Assembly (NCBI RefSeq): GCF_016278365.1
Contig: NZ_JADQBZ010000010.1
Location: forward strand, 1 to 64,000
Reading direction: 5' to 3'
Origin: Methanolobus sp.
Lineage (GTDB): Archaea > Halobacteriota > Methanosarcinia > Methanosarcinales > Methanosarcinaceae
DNA: 64,000 nucleotides
This document shows, in pieces, positions 1 to 8,388 of this stretch (the first letter of the stretch is position 1; each line of letters opens with the position of its first letter). The position numbers were made by a program, and so were the translations under genes. Below the pieces are notes generated by a model. The model was not told where the DNA came from. It saw only the letters and a list, made by a program, of their open reading frames with translations, and searched no databases.

Positions 1-54
1 CAGGAAGCTGAGAACTTGAAGTGCAAGCTCCCGACTTCAGTCGGGAGTCGTTGA
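1..54 (+). CDS. tnpB: TnpB C-terminal end (cut by window edge)
   Basis: Frame 1 reads QEAENLKCKLPTSVGSR and then TGA at 52-54. A QEA-type tail that runs into the hairpin-encoded PTSVGS is common at the end of IS200/IS605 (IS1341-type) TnpB proteins. Only the last 17 codons lie in the window, so neither the nuclease core nor its integrity can be judged. The call rests on this tail plus the hairpin at 28-47, and is moderate. Confidence 0.5.
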   Translation, partial: QEAENLKCKLPTSVGSR

Positions 55-60
55 CTCACA
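1..60 (+). mobile_element. Right end of an IS200/IS605-type element
   Basis: Positions 28-35 (CTCCCGAC) and 40-47 (GTCGGGAG) form a perfect 8-bp hairpin with a TTCA loop, followed by a short single-stranded tail (TCGTTGACTCAC). Subterminal hairpins of this kind, next to the tnpB stop codon, mark the right end of IS200/IS605 elements and overlap the 3' end of the guide (omega/re) RNA. The element extends left out of the window, and the exact junction with host DNA (about 50-60) is inferred. Confidence 0.55.
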
Positions 61-665
61 AATCATGTTTCAACAGCGTGATTGAAAACTGGCCTATCTT
101 GCAAAGTACATACTGGAATGAAGACGAGCTGGAATACATATTTCTGAAAAATATCCATTCTGTCATCTCATGCCTTTTCACAGGAAAGGAGCTGAAAGCT
201 GAAAAGGTGCAGGAGTTCCTAATGAATAAATTACCTCTCGAAATAAAACCTTCACCGGAGAAAATGTTCAAAAAAACGATCTGTGATGAGTCTGTCGAAT
301 CAACAGTGTCCTATATTGAAGACATCGATGAACTCGATATGGTCAAAGACGCTCTTGCAATGCAGAACATGACATTCAGCCTCTGCAATATCCTGGACGA
401 ATCGTTGGCCTATCTTTCGGAAAGATACATGAACCGCACCTATGAGGCCAGTAAGCTGGCTGTGGTACATAGTGCAGTAGCGGACACAGAGGATTTTGAG
501 AAGATATATCGGTTGCTTGATGGTATTACAGCAGGTATGGATGAGGAATGTTTTGACATATTTGCTAAAGACCTGTGCGATAAATTCCTTTGCGCATGGA
601 AACCATTCTGGAGTACTAAAGAATACAATGATGCACTTATTAGTGTACTGAACATGCAGTGCTGA
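21..665 (+). CDS. Unknown protein, probably 5'-truncated by the transposon
   Basis: An open frame of 214 codons opens with a GTG inside the transposon end, so its first ~12 codons (MQAPDFSRESLT) belong to the mobile element. The host-like part starts around SCFNSVIENWPILQ and runs to VLNMQC. It is a soluble, acidic, helix-rich protein with no signal peptide, membrane segment or motif I recognise. No ribosome binding site precedes the GTG. The simplest reading is the 3' remainder of a larger gene interrupted by insertion; a fortuitous fusion or an internal start (for example MNKLPLE) are alternatives. Function unknown. Confidence 0.5.
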   Translation: MQAPDFSRESLTHKSCFNSVIENWPILQSTYWNEDELEYIFLKNIHSVISCLFTGKELKAEKVQEFLMNKLPLEIKPSPEKMFKKTICDESVESTVSYIEDIDELDMVKDALAMQNMTFSLCNILDESLAYLSERYMNRTYEASKLAVVHSAVADTEDFEKIYRLLDGITAGMDEECFDIFAKDLCDKFLCAWKPFWSTKEYNDALISVLNMQC

Positions 666-680
666 ACTGAATATAGAAAT

Positions 681-724
681 AAAAAAAATTTAAAAAAATC
701 AAGTGCCTGCCGAAAAAGCAGGCA
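681..724 (-). terminator. Terminator of the S-layer gene
   Basis: On the minus strand, just after the S-layer stop codon, TGCCTGC and GCAGGCA (704-724) form a 7-bp hairpin with a 7-nt loop, followed by a run of seven T and then eight more T within the next 20 nt. It lies between two convergent genes. Confidence 0.6.
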
Positions 725-739
725 TTGAATGGCATCTGT

Positions 740-3349
740 TTATATGCGCTTTCTGGATACCCACAGTGCTACAGCAATCACTATCAACAATGATATCACT
801 ATACCAGCTGCAGGTATTCCCTGGCTCTCTTCCACTTCAAAGGTGCCATTCAGGTTGCCTATAGTTACGTTATAGGTACCTGCTTCTTCCATGCTCACTG
901 TGAAATTCAGAGTCTTTTCCTGATCAGGGTCCAGGATAACCTGCTCAGTTGCCTCAACGTTCCCGTTAATGAGGAGCTGCACATCCTCTTCCCCTGTTTC
1001 TGTGCCGATATTCCTTACAGTGGCAGAAATAGTAACATCGTCACCTGTTTCTGCAAGAAGTGGTTCGATGGCAAGGTTCGAGTAAGAGTATCTGGCCTCA
1101 GGACCCTGAACCTCAATATTTAATTCAGCTTCAAGGTACTGATCCGAGGAAGTGCTTATCCTGTGGACGCCAGCATCCATTACTGTATGGTTGACCATAC
1201 CTTCAGTACCGGTGGTTCCAACCAGCCTGTCATCATAAAACACTTCTACATCTCCTACAGGCCTGCCATCTATCAGTGTTGTCACTGAGATATTAATGTT
1301 GTCTCCTAATGTCACTTCTGAAGGCGATACCCCAATAGCAACCCTTCTGCTGACATTATCAGGGGATATTACCTCGACTTCAGTGCTTCCCGTGGCAAAT
1401 CCTTGTCTATCTGCTGTAACAGTGAATGTACCCACTTCTCCCGGAGTGAATGAAATAGTTCCGTTGGCAGATGTATTGCCTACTTCTGTGTTTCCGAACA
1501 TCACTATAGCATCCTCTACTGCTGCTCCTCTTGAAGTGACCTCTATGTTTACCGACCTGTTCTGTGCGATTGCCCTTGGCATGTTGATCTCAAGAGGATC
1601 ACCATCAGCTGCTGTTGTGACCTCTACATAAGGATAGAACCTCACAACATTGGAATCTGCGACCATGAACCTGATGTTATCCATAACGGATATACTGCTG
1701 TCACTTGAAAGCGTGATGGAACGGTCGCTTGCCATGACGATCTCATCAGAAGAGATACTTGAGACTTCCATCCTTCCGAAAGTTTCACCGGAGTCGATCT
1801 CTATAACATTCTCGGATATCTGGAATATACCCTCGACAAATACGGCATTTGATTCAGTACCTCTGAATATTTCCCTGAAATGCACGATTATTATCGGTAT
1901 ATCATCAGTGTCGCCAACATCTGCTTCATACACATAGTCGCCTCCTGAAGATATTATGCCGGTATCAACTTCGCTTCCGTCCTTTTCCAGTCTCACAAGC
2001 ACTCTTGAACCATCAAGATCAACCTCCTCTATTACGAGTGTGTATCCTTCTTCAAGTATGAGCGAAGAACCCGTAAATAGAGAGGCCTGACTGTCACTGT
2101 CTACAAGGACTTTGGAAAGCTGGCTGCCAGATAACAGGCTTTCATCATCTGTGAATCTATTGTCCACATAACCTGCAAAGTACTTCTCAGCAAGGAAGCC
2201 AATGACATTGAAACTTCCCCATGGCGCATATTCAAAGCTCACTTGCTGCGGGACGCTCCTATATACAAGGTCTCCTGAACCAATGGTCCTGCCACTAAGG
2301 CTTGTGATCTCCAGAGACTCCGTGCCTACACCTTCATCAATGTTATAGTAGAAGCCTTCAAAGTTGAGTGGAGTCCATACGTATCCCTCTCCCTCGGCGA
2401 CAGTTCCTCTGAGCTCATAAGTTCCGGGCTGGGTTGTGTCCACTACCGGGCCAAATCTTAATGTGTCATCGTCCGCCACAACGAATTGCAACCTGCCCAT
2501 GATGTTCATAGTGTTTCCCCTTGAGAGTGATATTGAATTGGAATTCTCCATTGTGATCTCATTTTCACTGAAAGACTGGACCTCCATCCTGCCAAAGTTA
2601 TCTCCGGTCTCTATCTCCACATAATTCTCTGATACCTGGAAAATCCCTTCTATGAAAACAGCATTGGTTTCTGTTCCTCTGAATATATTACTGAAATGAA
2701 CCGCTATCAGGGGAACATCATCCTCCGAGCCGAGCTCAGTATCATAAACATAATCGTTGTTCCCGGAAACGATAGCGGTATCAACGACCTGGCCGTCCCT
2801 TGCCAGATTCACTAAGACACTGTCACCATTAAGGTCCACTTCTTCAATGGTGAGTCTATAACCTTCATTAAGAACAATTGACGAGCCTGCAAAAACAGAT
2901 CTCCTTTCATCCTCATCTATAAGAACCCTTGTGAGCTGCCCATTTGACATGAGGCTTATATCGTCATCTGTGAATTGCGTATTATTGGTATAGCCTGCAA
3001 AGTATCGTTCTGCCATGAACCCGATGACCTGATAGGAACCCCATGCACCGCGGTCAAAATCAGTATTTATTGGCGTAGTGGAGTATTCCAGCGCTCCTGC
3101 CGGTATAGTCCTGCTGGTTTCACTCTGCAGATTCACTGTCAGTGTCTCCGATCCTTCGCCTGTATCAAGGTCAAAGTAAAATCCGGAATAACTCTGGGGT
3201 GTCCAGGTATATTCCAGGGACAGGCTCTCATCTGCAGACCATATACGGTTTCCCGTAGTGTTATTTTGAGCTGTGGCAGGCACTGACATGACAATTGCCA
3301 TTAAAACCAGTACACTTACTAGTAAAGATAAATTTATATATTTCTTCAT
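740..3349 (-). CDS. S-layer protein with tandem Methanosarcina-type S-layer domains
   Basis: An 869-aa exported protein. Residues 1-27 are a signal peptide (Lys-rich start, hydrophobic core, ATA before QNN). Two homologous domains follow (about 35-305 and 310-585); each carries the WTP..GFYY/GFYFD, AERYFAGY/AEKYFAGY, IFRGTE and FVEGIFQ(V/I)SEN motifs of the S-layer duplication domain of Methanosarcinales. Two Ig-like modules (about 600-770) and a CARDB-like module (about 775-840) follow. The C-terminus is a Gly/Pro stretch, one membrane helix and Arg/Lys (VSRKRI), resembling a PGF-CTERM tail but without a clear PGF motif. Likely forms or decorates the surface lattice. It has its own promoter region and a strong terminator. 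Confidence 0.85.
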   Translation of the reverse strand: MKKYINLSLLVSVLVLMAIVMSVPATAQNNTTGNRIWSADESLSLEYTWTPQSYSGFYFDLDTGEGSETLTVNLQSETSRTIPAGALEYSTTPINTDFDRGAWGSYQVIGFMAERYFAGYTNNTQFTDDDISLMSNGQLTRVLIDEDERRSVFAGSSIVLNEGYRLTIEEVDLNGDSVLVNLARDGQVVDTAIVSGNNDYVYDTELGSEDDVPLIAVHFSNIFRGTETNAVFIEGIFQVSENYVEIETGDNFGRMEVQSFSENEITMENSNSISLSRGNTMNIMGRLQFVVADDDTLRFGPVVDTTQPGTYELRGTVAEGEGYVWTPLNFEGFYYNIDEGVGTESLEITSLSGRTIGSGDLVYRSVPQQVSFEYAPWGSFNVIGFLAEKYFAGYVDNRFTDDESLLSGSQLSKVLVDSDSQASLFTGSSLILEEGYTLVIEEVDLDGSRVLVRLEKDGSEVDTGIISSGGDYVYEADVGDTDDIPIIIVHFREIFRGTESNAVFVEGIFQISENVIEIDSGETFGRMEVSSISSDEIVMASDRSITLSSDSSISVMDNIRFMVADSNVVRFYPYVEVTTAADGDPLEINMPRAIAQNRSVNIEVTSRGAAVEDAIVMFGNTEVGNTSANGTISFTPGEVGTFTVTADRQGFATGSTEVEVISPDNVSRRVAIGVSPSEVTLGDNINISVTTLIDGRPVGDVEVFYDDRLVGTTGTEGMVNHTVMDAGVHRISTSSDQYLEAELNIEVQGPEARYSYSNLAIEPLLAETGDDVTISATVRNIGTETGEEDVQLLINGNVEATEQVILDPDQEKTLNFTVSMEEAGTYNVTIGNLNGTFEVEESQGIPAAGIVISLLIVIAVALWVSRKRI

Positions 3350-3522
3350 AATAGACCCCTAACCTCAATAATCCTTCGTTCTTATGTTTAATAAGTTTAT
3401 TCCAGAAAGAGAATACAGCCTATTCTCTTTATTTTGCTAATTGGAAATGTATAAGTCTTAGAGGTATCAAATTTTGTAGCTTCTCTCTCGAAAACCTATC
3501 CCTCCACTGTAAAAGGCGTCAT

Positions 3523-4020
3523 TCACTTTTTCTGCCGGATATATCGGGATTTAGCTTCCTGGATTACTCTCTCAGCTGTTTCCAGGCCATCCCAGCCAAT
3601 GATCTTCACGTGTTTGTGCTCCAAATGTTTATATGTCTCAAAAAAGTGCGGTATCTCCTTTAACAGGTGAGGTGGGACCTGTTCGATAGACTCGATATGG
3701 TTCCAGAGTGGGTCGCTTTCCGGAACACATAGTATCTTTTCATCTCTTCCCATATCATCTTCCATATCAAACAATGCAATAGGGTGTACATCTATCAGGC
3801 ACCCCGGAAACGTAGGTTCCCATGTCAATACCAGAACATCCAGGGGATCACCGTCAAGTGCCAGGGTATCGGGAAAAAAACCATAATCGCAGGGATAGAC
3901 CATTGAAGAGAAAAGCATTCTGTCAAATTTGATCATCTTTTTTTCTTTATCATATTCATATTTGTTTCGGCTTCCTTTCGGAATCTCAATTATAACGCTT
4001 TCAACTTGCCTTTTAGTCAT
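3523..4020 (-). CDS. ppa: Inorganic pyrophosphatase (class I)
   Basis: A cytoplasmic enzyme hydrolysing pyrophosphate to phosphate, which drives biosynthetic reactions forward. The 165-aa length is normal for the family. The signature DGDPLDVLV, with its metal-binding aspartates, is present. Upstream lie the conserved YEYDKE and YPCDYGFFPDT stretches, and D(M)EDDMGRDEKI follows the signature. The ATG is conventional. It lies 36 nt after the Tes-like gene on the same strand, so the two are probably co-transcribed. Confidence 0.93.
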   Translation of the reverse strand: MTKRQVESVIIEIPKGSRNKYEYDKEKKMIKFDRMLFSSMVYPCDYGFFPDTLALDGDPLDVLVLTWEPTFPGCLIDVHPIALFDMEDDMGRDEKILCVPESDPLWNHIESIEQVPPHLLKEIPHFFETYKHLEHKHVKIIGWDGLETAERVIQEAKSRYIRQKK

Positions 4021-4056
4021 CTTAACACTCCTTGATCATTTTCTTGCAGCCTGCAT

Positions 4057-5580
4057 TTAAGTAACATTTTCTGTTTTATATTCTTCAGTTTCTTCTTCCG
4101 GTACGTAAGGCCTTGAAAATTTCGCTTCCACTCTTTCCCGGTGCAGTGTATTATATGTGCAGAAAGGTATGACCTTTCCTTCAGGTGTTGCGTAATGTAT
4201 CCCACATCTCTGTATCCTTTCAAGGTCCAGGTTGTACATGTCCTGGAAGTGCATGGCCCCAAGGAAAAGGCTCTCCCTGTGGAATTGTTTTACCATACTC
4301 TCTCCGCCATCCCTCAGGACATTAAGCAGCATCTTTGTCACGTTAACTGATTTAGGCTCTTTGTCCTTATCTATAAAACCTGGAACCCTGCGCAGCACTT
4401 TTGCCAGAACAAGCAGGTTCCTGCTATCGTGATTAAGCTCATGGGAAGCCTCATCGATCATCTCCATAAACCCTTCCACATCCACAAACTCCGTAATAGG
4501 GATAATGTCCCCATTTTCGACAAACAGGTATGTAGCTGCCCCGCAATGGGGATGCACTGTCATCTCAGGTAAGGGTTTGTGTTGCGCCTTTGCAAGAAAT
4601 CTTGATATGGGTACAACAAAAGGTACGGGGTACCAGGCATCACGGGGTATTTTTCCATCTGTCTGCTCCTCAGTGAGTTTTGCAAGATCCGGAATAGTGA
4701 TCCTGCTCATTTCCCTTTCTTCTTGTCGAATACGTCCCGTGAATGATATCGGCTGGAAATTCACTCCCTTAACAATATCCCTGTTATCCACGGCATATCT
4801 GATCACATCTCCCACCTGATGGTCGTTCACTCCTTTTGTGAGCGTGGGTACAAGGGTGATACTGCGGATGCCTGCCTCGCGTGCGTTTTCTATAGCTTTT
4901 TGTTTAAGTGGAAAGGCATTGAACCCCCTCATTTTGATATAAGGTTCCGGTGTCACTCCATCGAATTGCAGGTATATCGTATGCATCCCCGCCTGCAGCA
5001 TCTTCTCGCCGTAAGAAACGCTCTGGGCAAATTTGATTCCATTTGTAGCTACCTGTATCTGCACGAAACCAAGGTCTTTGGCCATTTTTACAATCTCAGG
5101 TAGGTCCTTACGTACTGTGGGCTCCCCGCCGGAGAACTGTATGGCAAAGCAAGGCACAGGCTGCTGCTTTCTCAGCATGATCATCATATTGCGTATCTGC
5201 TCAATGTCTGGCTCATATATTCTTCCTGATGTCCTGGCGTTTGCAAAACAGACCGGACATGACATATTGCATCTGTTAGTAACATCTATATTTGCCAGGA
5301 TGGTGCCTGTACGATGGGATGTGCATAAACCGCACTGGAAAGGGCAATCAGAATTGAAATTTATATTCGGGTTCAAGAGACCCGATCCAATACTGGCAAA
5401 TTCATCGAATTTCTTGTACATCCCGGCATCTGACCAGTATATCTCCCTGAAATGCCCATGAGATGCACATGTTTTTTCCATGATCATCCTGCCATCTTCT
5501 TCAAATATGACAGCATTTATCAATTCCCTGCAGAGAGGGCACACGGAGTAAGTATGTTCTTTCAGATAAAGTCCCCACAA
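4057..5580 (-). CDS. tes: Radical SAM protein, tetraether lipid synthase (Tes) family
   Basis: A 507-aa radical SAM enzyme. The N-terminal Cys-rich region (CPLC, then C..HG, then CPFQCGLC) precedes the cluster-binding CNMSCPVC at about residues 103-110. The SAM-domain motif FSGGEP follows at about 148-153. This architecture matches the MJ0619/MA_1486 family shown to join archaeol chains into tetraether or macrocyclic lipids, so a membrane-lipid role is the best inference; a related radical SAM methylase-like function is possible. The TTG start at 5580 is weakly supported and the true start may lie a few codons in. Pyrophosphatase follows at 36 nt. Confidence 0.75.
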   Translation of the reverse strand: MWGLYLKEHTYSVCPLCRELINAVIFEEDGRMIMEKTCASHGHFREIYWSDAGMYKKFDEFASIGSGLLNPNINFNSDCPFQCGLCTSHRTGTILANIDVTNRCNMSCPVCFANARTSGRIYEPDIEQIRNMMIMLRKQQPVPCFAIQFSGGEPTVRKDLPEIVKMAKDLGFVQIQVATNGIKFAQSVSYGEKMLQAGMHTIYLQFDGVTPEPYIKMRGFNAFPLKQKAIENAREAGIRSITLVPTLTKGVNDHQVGDVIRYAVDNRDIVKGVNFQPISFTGRIRQEEREMSRITIPDLAKLTEEQTDGKIPRDAWYPVPFVVPISRFLAKAQHKPLPEMTVHPHCGAATYLFVENGDIIPITEFVDVEGFMEMIDEASHELNHDSRNLLVLAKVLRRVPGFIDKDKEPKSVNVTKMLLNVLRDGGESMVKQFHRESLFLGAMHFQDMYNLDLERIQRCGIHYATPEGKVIPFCTYNTLHRERVEAKFSRPYVPEEETEEYKTENVT

Positions 5581-5940
5581 TAAATATGTCCACTACCCAT
5601 AAATGAAATGTATATAGTTGCTTTTGTAGTAATCTTATTTATCTCTTTGTAGTTCCCTCTTTTACAGACATGTGATAGATGTAACATCATTTCTTACTAA
5701 TTTATATGCTACAAAAAATAGATTATTTCTTGCGAGAGGGATTGGAGAAGTAGTATCAAGGGCGAACATCATTGATAACAGATTCAGGAGCAGTTTCTGC
5801 ATGGGTCTATATCTTTAAATACCAAACTATCCACTACACATTGCCACATCGCCCGTCTCTCTCGCCAGTCATCATATCTCAGATACATATCCATCGCCTG
5901 GGCAAAGTATCTTATCGATCTTATATAGCGGGAGTGAATC
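5581..5940. other. Divergent intergenic region
   Basis: It separates the Tes-like gene (minus) from the PRC-barrel gene (plus). A TATA-like TTTAAATA lies near 5814-5821 on the plus side and ACTATATACA near 5608-5617 on the minus side. No convincing ORF or RNA was seen. Confidence 0.4.
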
Positions 5941-6306
5941 ATGGGAACTAATAATATGCGGGGTATCCTGTCCGCAGACAGGATGATTGGCAAGAAAGTG
6001 ATAAATCCTCAGGGTGAGGACCTTGGCAAAATAAAAGAACTAATGATAGACCTGCGATATGGCAGGGTCGCATATGCAGTTCTGACATTCAGCGGCCTGT
6101 TCGGCATCGCGGAAAAATTATTTGCAGTACCCTGGAAATCACTTTTTTTACCCGGGGAAGATGATAATTTTGTTCTTAACGTTGATAAGAGAACTCTGGA
6201 GGATTCAGTAGGTTTTGATCGCGCCAACTGGCCGCTTGCCAATAACAGAAGATGGCTTTGCGATCTCTACGAAGAGTATAAGTGTGAGCCGTACTGGACA
6301 GAATGA
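5941..6306 (+). CDS. PRC-barrel domain protein
   Basis: A 121-aa soluble protein. Residues 6-80 form a PRC-barrel: a RGILSADRMIGKKVIN start, the G(E)DLGKIKELMID turn, then the strand FAVPWKSLFL. Such small archaeal PRC-barrel proteins are thought to bind RNA or partner proteins, in processing or cell-division contexts. The C-terminal ~35 residues (GFDRANWPL, YEEYKCEPYWTE) are extra and have no known role. The ribosome binding site GGGAGTGA lies just upstream of the ATG. It converges on the M50 protease gene with only 7 nt between. Confidence 0.85.
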   Translation: MGTNNMRGILSADRMIGKKVINPQGEDLGKIKELMIDLRYGRVAYAVLTFSGLFGIAEKLFAVPWKSLFLPGEDDNFVLNVDKRTLEDSVGFDRANWPLANNRRWLCDLYEEYKCEPYWTE

Positions 6307-6313
6307 TGCTGCT

Positions 6314-7033
6314 TCAGTACCGGCTGTACCTGCTCTTTACCTGTCTTTCTTCACCGGTTGCACCCATGTAAATGAATATGGCTATCAACACCAGCCAGAT
6401 ACTTATCAGCAATCCTATGATCGCCATAATGAAAGCAAGTATCTTCCCGATGGCCGCTGCTTTTTCGGTGGCCTCCACAAATCCCATGCGTGTGGCAAGC
6501 AAAGCTCTTAGTATCCTTCCGCCATCCATCGGGAATGCAGGGATAAGATTGAAAGCTGCAAGAACTATATTGATGTAACCCAGTATGAATATCACCAAAA
6601 ATAATGCACTCCCTTCCGTAGAGCTTACGGCCGGATTGAAGAGGTAATTGACAGCAAGAAGAAAAATACCTATTATAAGGCTGGAAAAAGGTCCGGCAAA
6701 CGCCATAGCGGCTTCTTTTGCAGGATCCCTGATTTCACCTTCTATTGCAGATACTCCGCCTATCAGGTATAGTGATATTTCCCTTATATTGGCCCCATAC
6801 TTTAAAGAGAGATATGAATGGGATAGTTCATGGACAAGCACGGAAGCAAACAGCAGTATTGATGTAACAAGTGCAAGTGCATATCTTAATGTATCGCCTT
6901 CAATTCCCGCGAATCCATAGGGTTCAGGCTGCTGGGCGAATATCCATGCAAAGAATGGCAGTACGAACAGGAATGATACATGTATCTTGATCGGTATGCC
7001 AAATATCCTGGCTATCTGCAGCGAATTCTTCAT
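6314..7033 (-). CDS. M50 (site-2) intramembrane metalloprotease
   Basis: A 239-aa polytopic membrane protein. The zinc-binding HELSH is at residues 68-72 in a membrane segment. The second motif, PAFPMDGGRILRALL (about 165-179), supplies the Asp ligand. These two motifs define SpoIVFB-like site-2 proteases, which cut membrane-anchored substrates within the bilayer. It ends soon after the last helix (GATGEERQVKSRYSRY) and has no CBS domains, unlike many archaeal homologues. Substrate unknown. Confidence 0.88.
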   Translation of the reverse strand: MKNSLQIARIFGIPIKIHVSFLFVLPFFAWIFAQQPEPYGFAGIEGDTLRYALALVTSILLFASVLVHELSHSYLSLKYGANIREISLYLIGGVSAIEGEIRDPAKEAAMAFAGPFSSLIIGIFLLAVNYLFNPAVSSTEGSALFLVIFILGYINIVLAAFNLIPAFPMDGGRILRALLATRMGFVEATEKAAAIGKILAFIMAIIGLLISIWLVLIAIFIYMGATGEERQVKSRYSRY

Positions 7034-7166
7034 AATAGATTCCTCTTTACTATTTCACAGGCGATTTTCAGTTCTGATATCCACTATCAATGCATGTTCT
7101 ATCCAGTTTTATACTTTTCTTGTGCTCTTCCTTAAGGTGCCGCCTGAACAAAATAGTGGGATGTGT

Positions 7167-8162
7167 TCAGGTGTGCTTCCTGATCAGGGGAAATACATCT
7201 TCAGCATAGGATTTGATAAACCCGAGCTCATCAGGGCCTGCATAGTGGATATAAACATGCGTGAAACCTGTATCTATATATTGCTGCACGTACCTCGCCT
7301 GTTCTTCCGGGTCTGATGAAATACAGGCTTTCTGCTTCAGGGTGTCATAGCCTACAACCTCCCCGTTCTGCTGGGACATTTCGGGTGTATATATCTTATT
7401 AGTGAACAGTGCCGGAATAAAAGAGCCAGCCCAGTATTTATGCATTTTTTCCATTGACTCTTCAAGGTGTTCCCCGTATGCCACGAAGAGTTCAACTGCC
7501 CTTGGCATATTGGTCAGGTCCTTACCTGCACGCTTTACTCCGTTCCCGAATTTCTCTATAATTTGTTTATATGTCTTCATCTTGGAGCCACCAACTGTGA
7601 GCAGGCCATCTCCGTGATATCCTGCAAATTGTGCACTTTCAGGCACCATCGTGGAAATGTAGATCGGTATATCCCGGACAGGAAGTGTGTACAATTTTGC
7701 TTCATGCGTACAATAGTGTATGCCATCAAAACTAACCTTCTCTCCGCTCCATAATTCCCTTATGAGATTTATGGCTTCAGCCAGCATCTCCTGCCTTTCA
7801 TTGTATTCCGGCCACTCGCATGTTACAGGATATTCATTAAGTGCCTCTCCTGTTCCCACTCCCAGGTATGTCCGTCCTCCGGCCAGAGAAGAAACAGTCG
7901 CAGCTGCCTGGGCAATAATGGCAGGATTATACCTCAGGATTGGACATGTAAGGCCTGTTCCGAGTTCTATCTTTTTAGTCCTCGCAGCAGCAGCTCCCAG
8001 CCAGGTCCAGGTAAAACATGACTGGCCTTCCTCACTCCACGGATGGAAATGGTCACTTACATCAATGCTATCAAAACCATTCTCCTCTGCTGCAATCGTC
8101 TGTCTTAGCATCTCGGAAGGCGTATACTGTTCCGGACCTATCTTGTAACCTAATTTTATCAT
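7167..8162 (-). CDS. F420-dependent LLM-class oxidoreductase (G6PD-like subfamily)
   Basis: A 331-aa luciferase-like (TIM-barrel) protein. The start MIKLGYKIGPEQYTP and the stretches DHFHPW, ARTKKIELGTG, NPAIIAQAAATV, GVGTGEALNE and ISTMVPESAQFAG resemble the TIGR03557-type F420-dependent glucose-6-phosphate dehydrogenase subfamily. Coenzyme F420 is the hydride carrier of methanogens, so it probably oxidises a sugar phosphate or alcohol, but the substrate cannot be read from sequence. The gene stands alone; the glycogen gene run lies about 4 kb away. Confidence 0.82.
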   Translation of the reverse strand: MIKLGYKIGPEQYTPSEMLRQTIAAEENGFDSIDVSDHFHPWSEEGQSCFTWTWLGAAAARTKKIELGTGLTCPILRYNPAIIAQAAATVSSLAGGRTYLGVGTGEALNEYPVTCEWPEYNERQEMLAEAINLIRELWSGEKVSFDGIHYCTHEAKLYTLPVRDIPIYISTMVPESAQFAGYHGDGLLTVGGSKMKTYKQIIEKFGNGVKRAGKDLTNMPRAVELFVAYGEHLEESMEKMHKYWAGSFIPALFTNKIYTPEMSQQNGEVVGYDTLKQKACISSDPEEQARYVQQYIDTGFTHVYIHYAGPDELGFIKSYAEDVFPLIRKHT

Positions 8163-8388
8163 TGCTGTACCCCATCCCCATTCATGTTTAATCTAAAATC
8201 CTTTAAGTCCTATATTCATATCTGACTTTATTTAAGGCTGAAGTAAACTAGTATCAGTAGCATTTTTGTAGCAATTCGCTTCCAATTCAGGCCCACTAGA
8301 TTGGCTTACATGTTCATGTGTTCTCTTTTACACAAAGAAATATTACTCATGAACTATTCCTCCCTGCCCGCTTATTGGAAAAAGAGAT

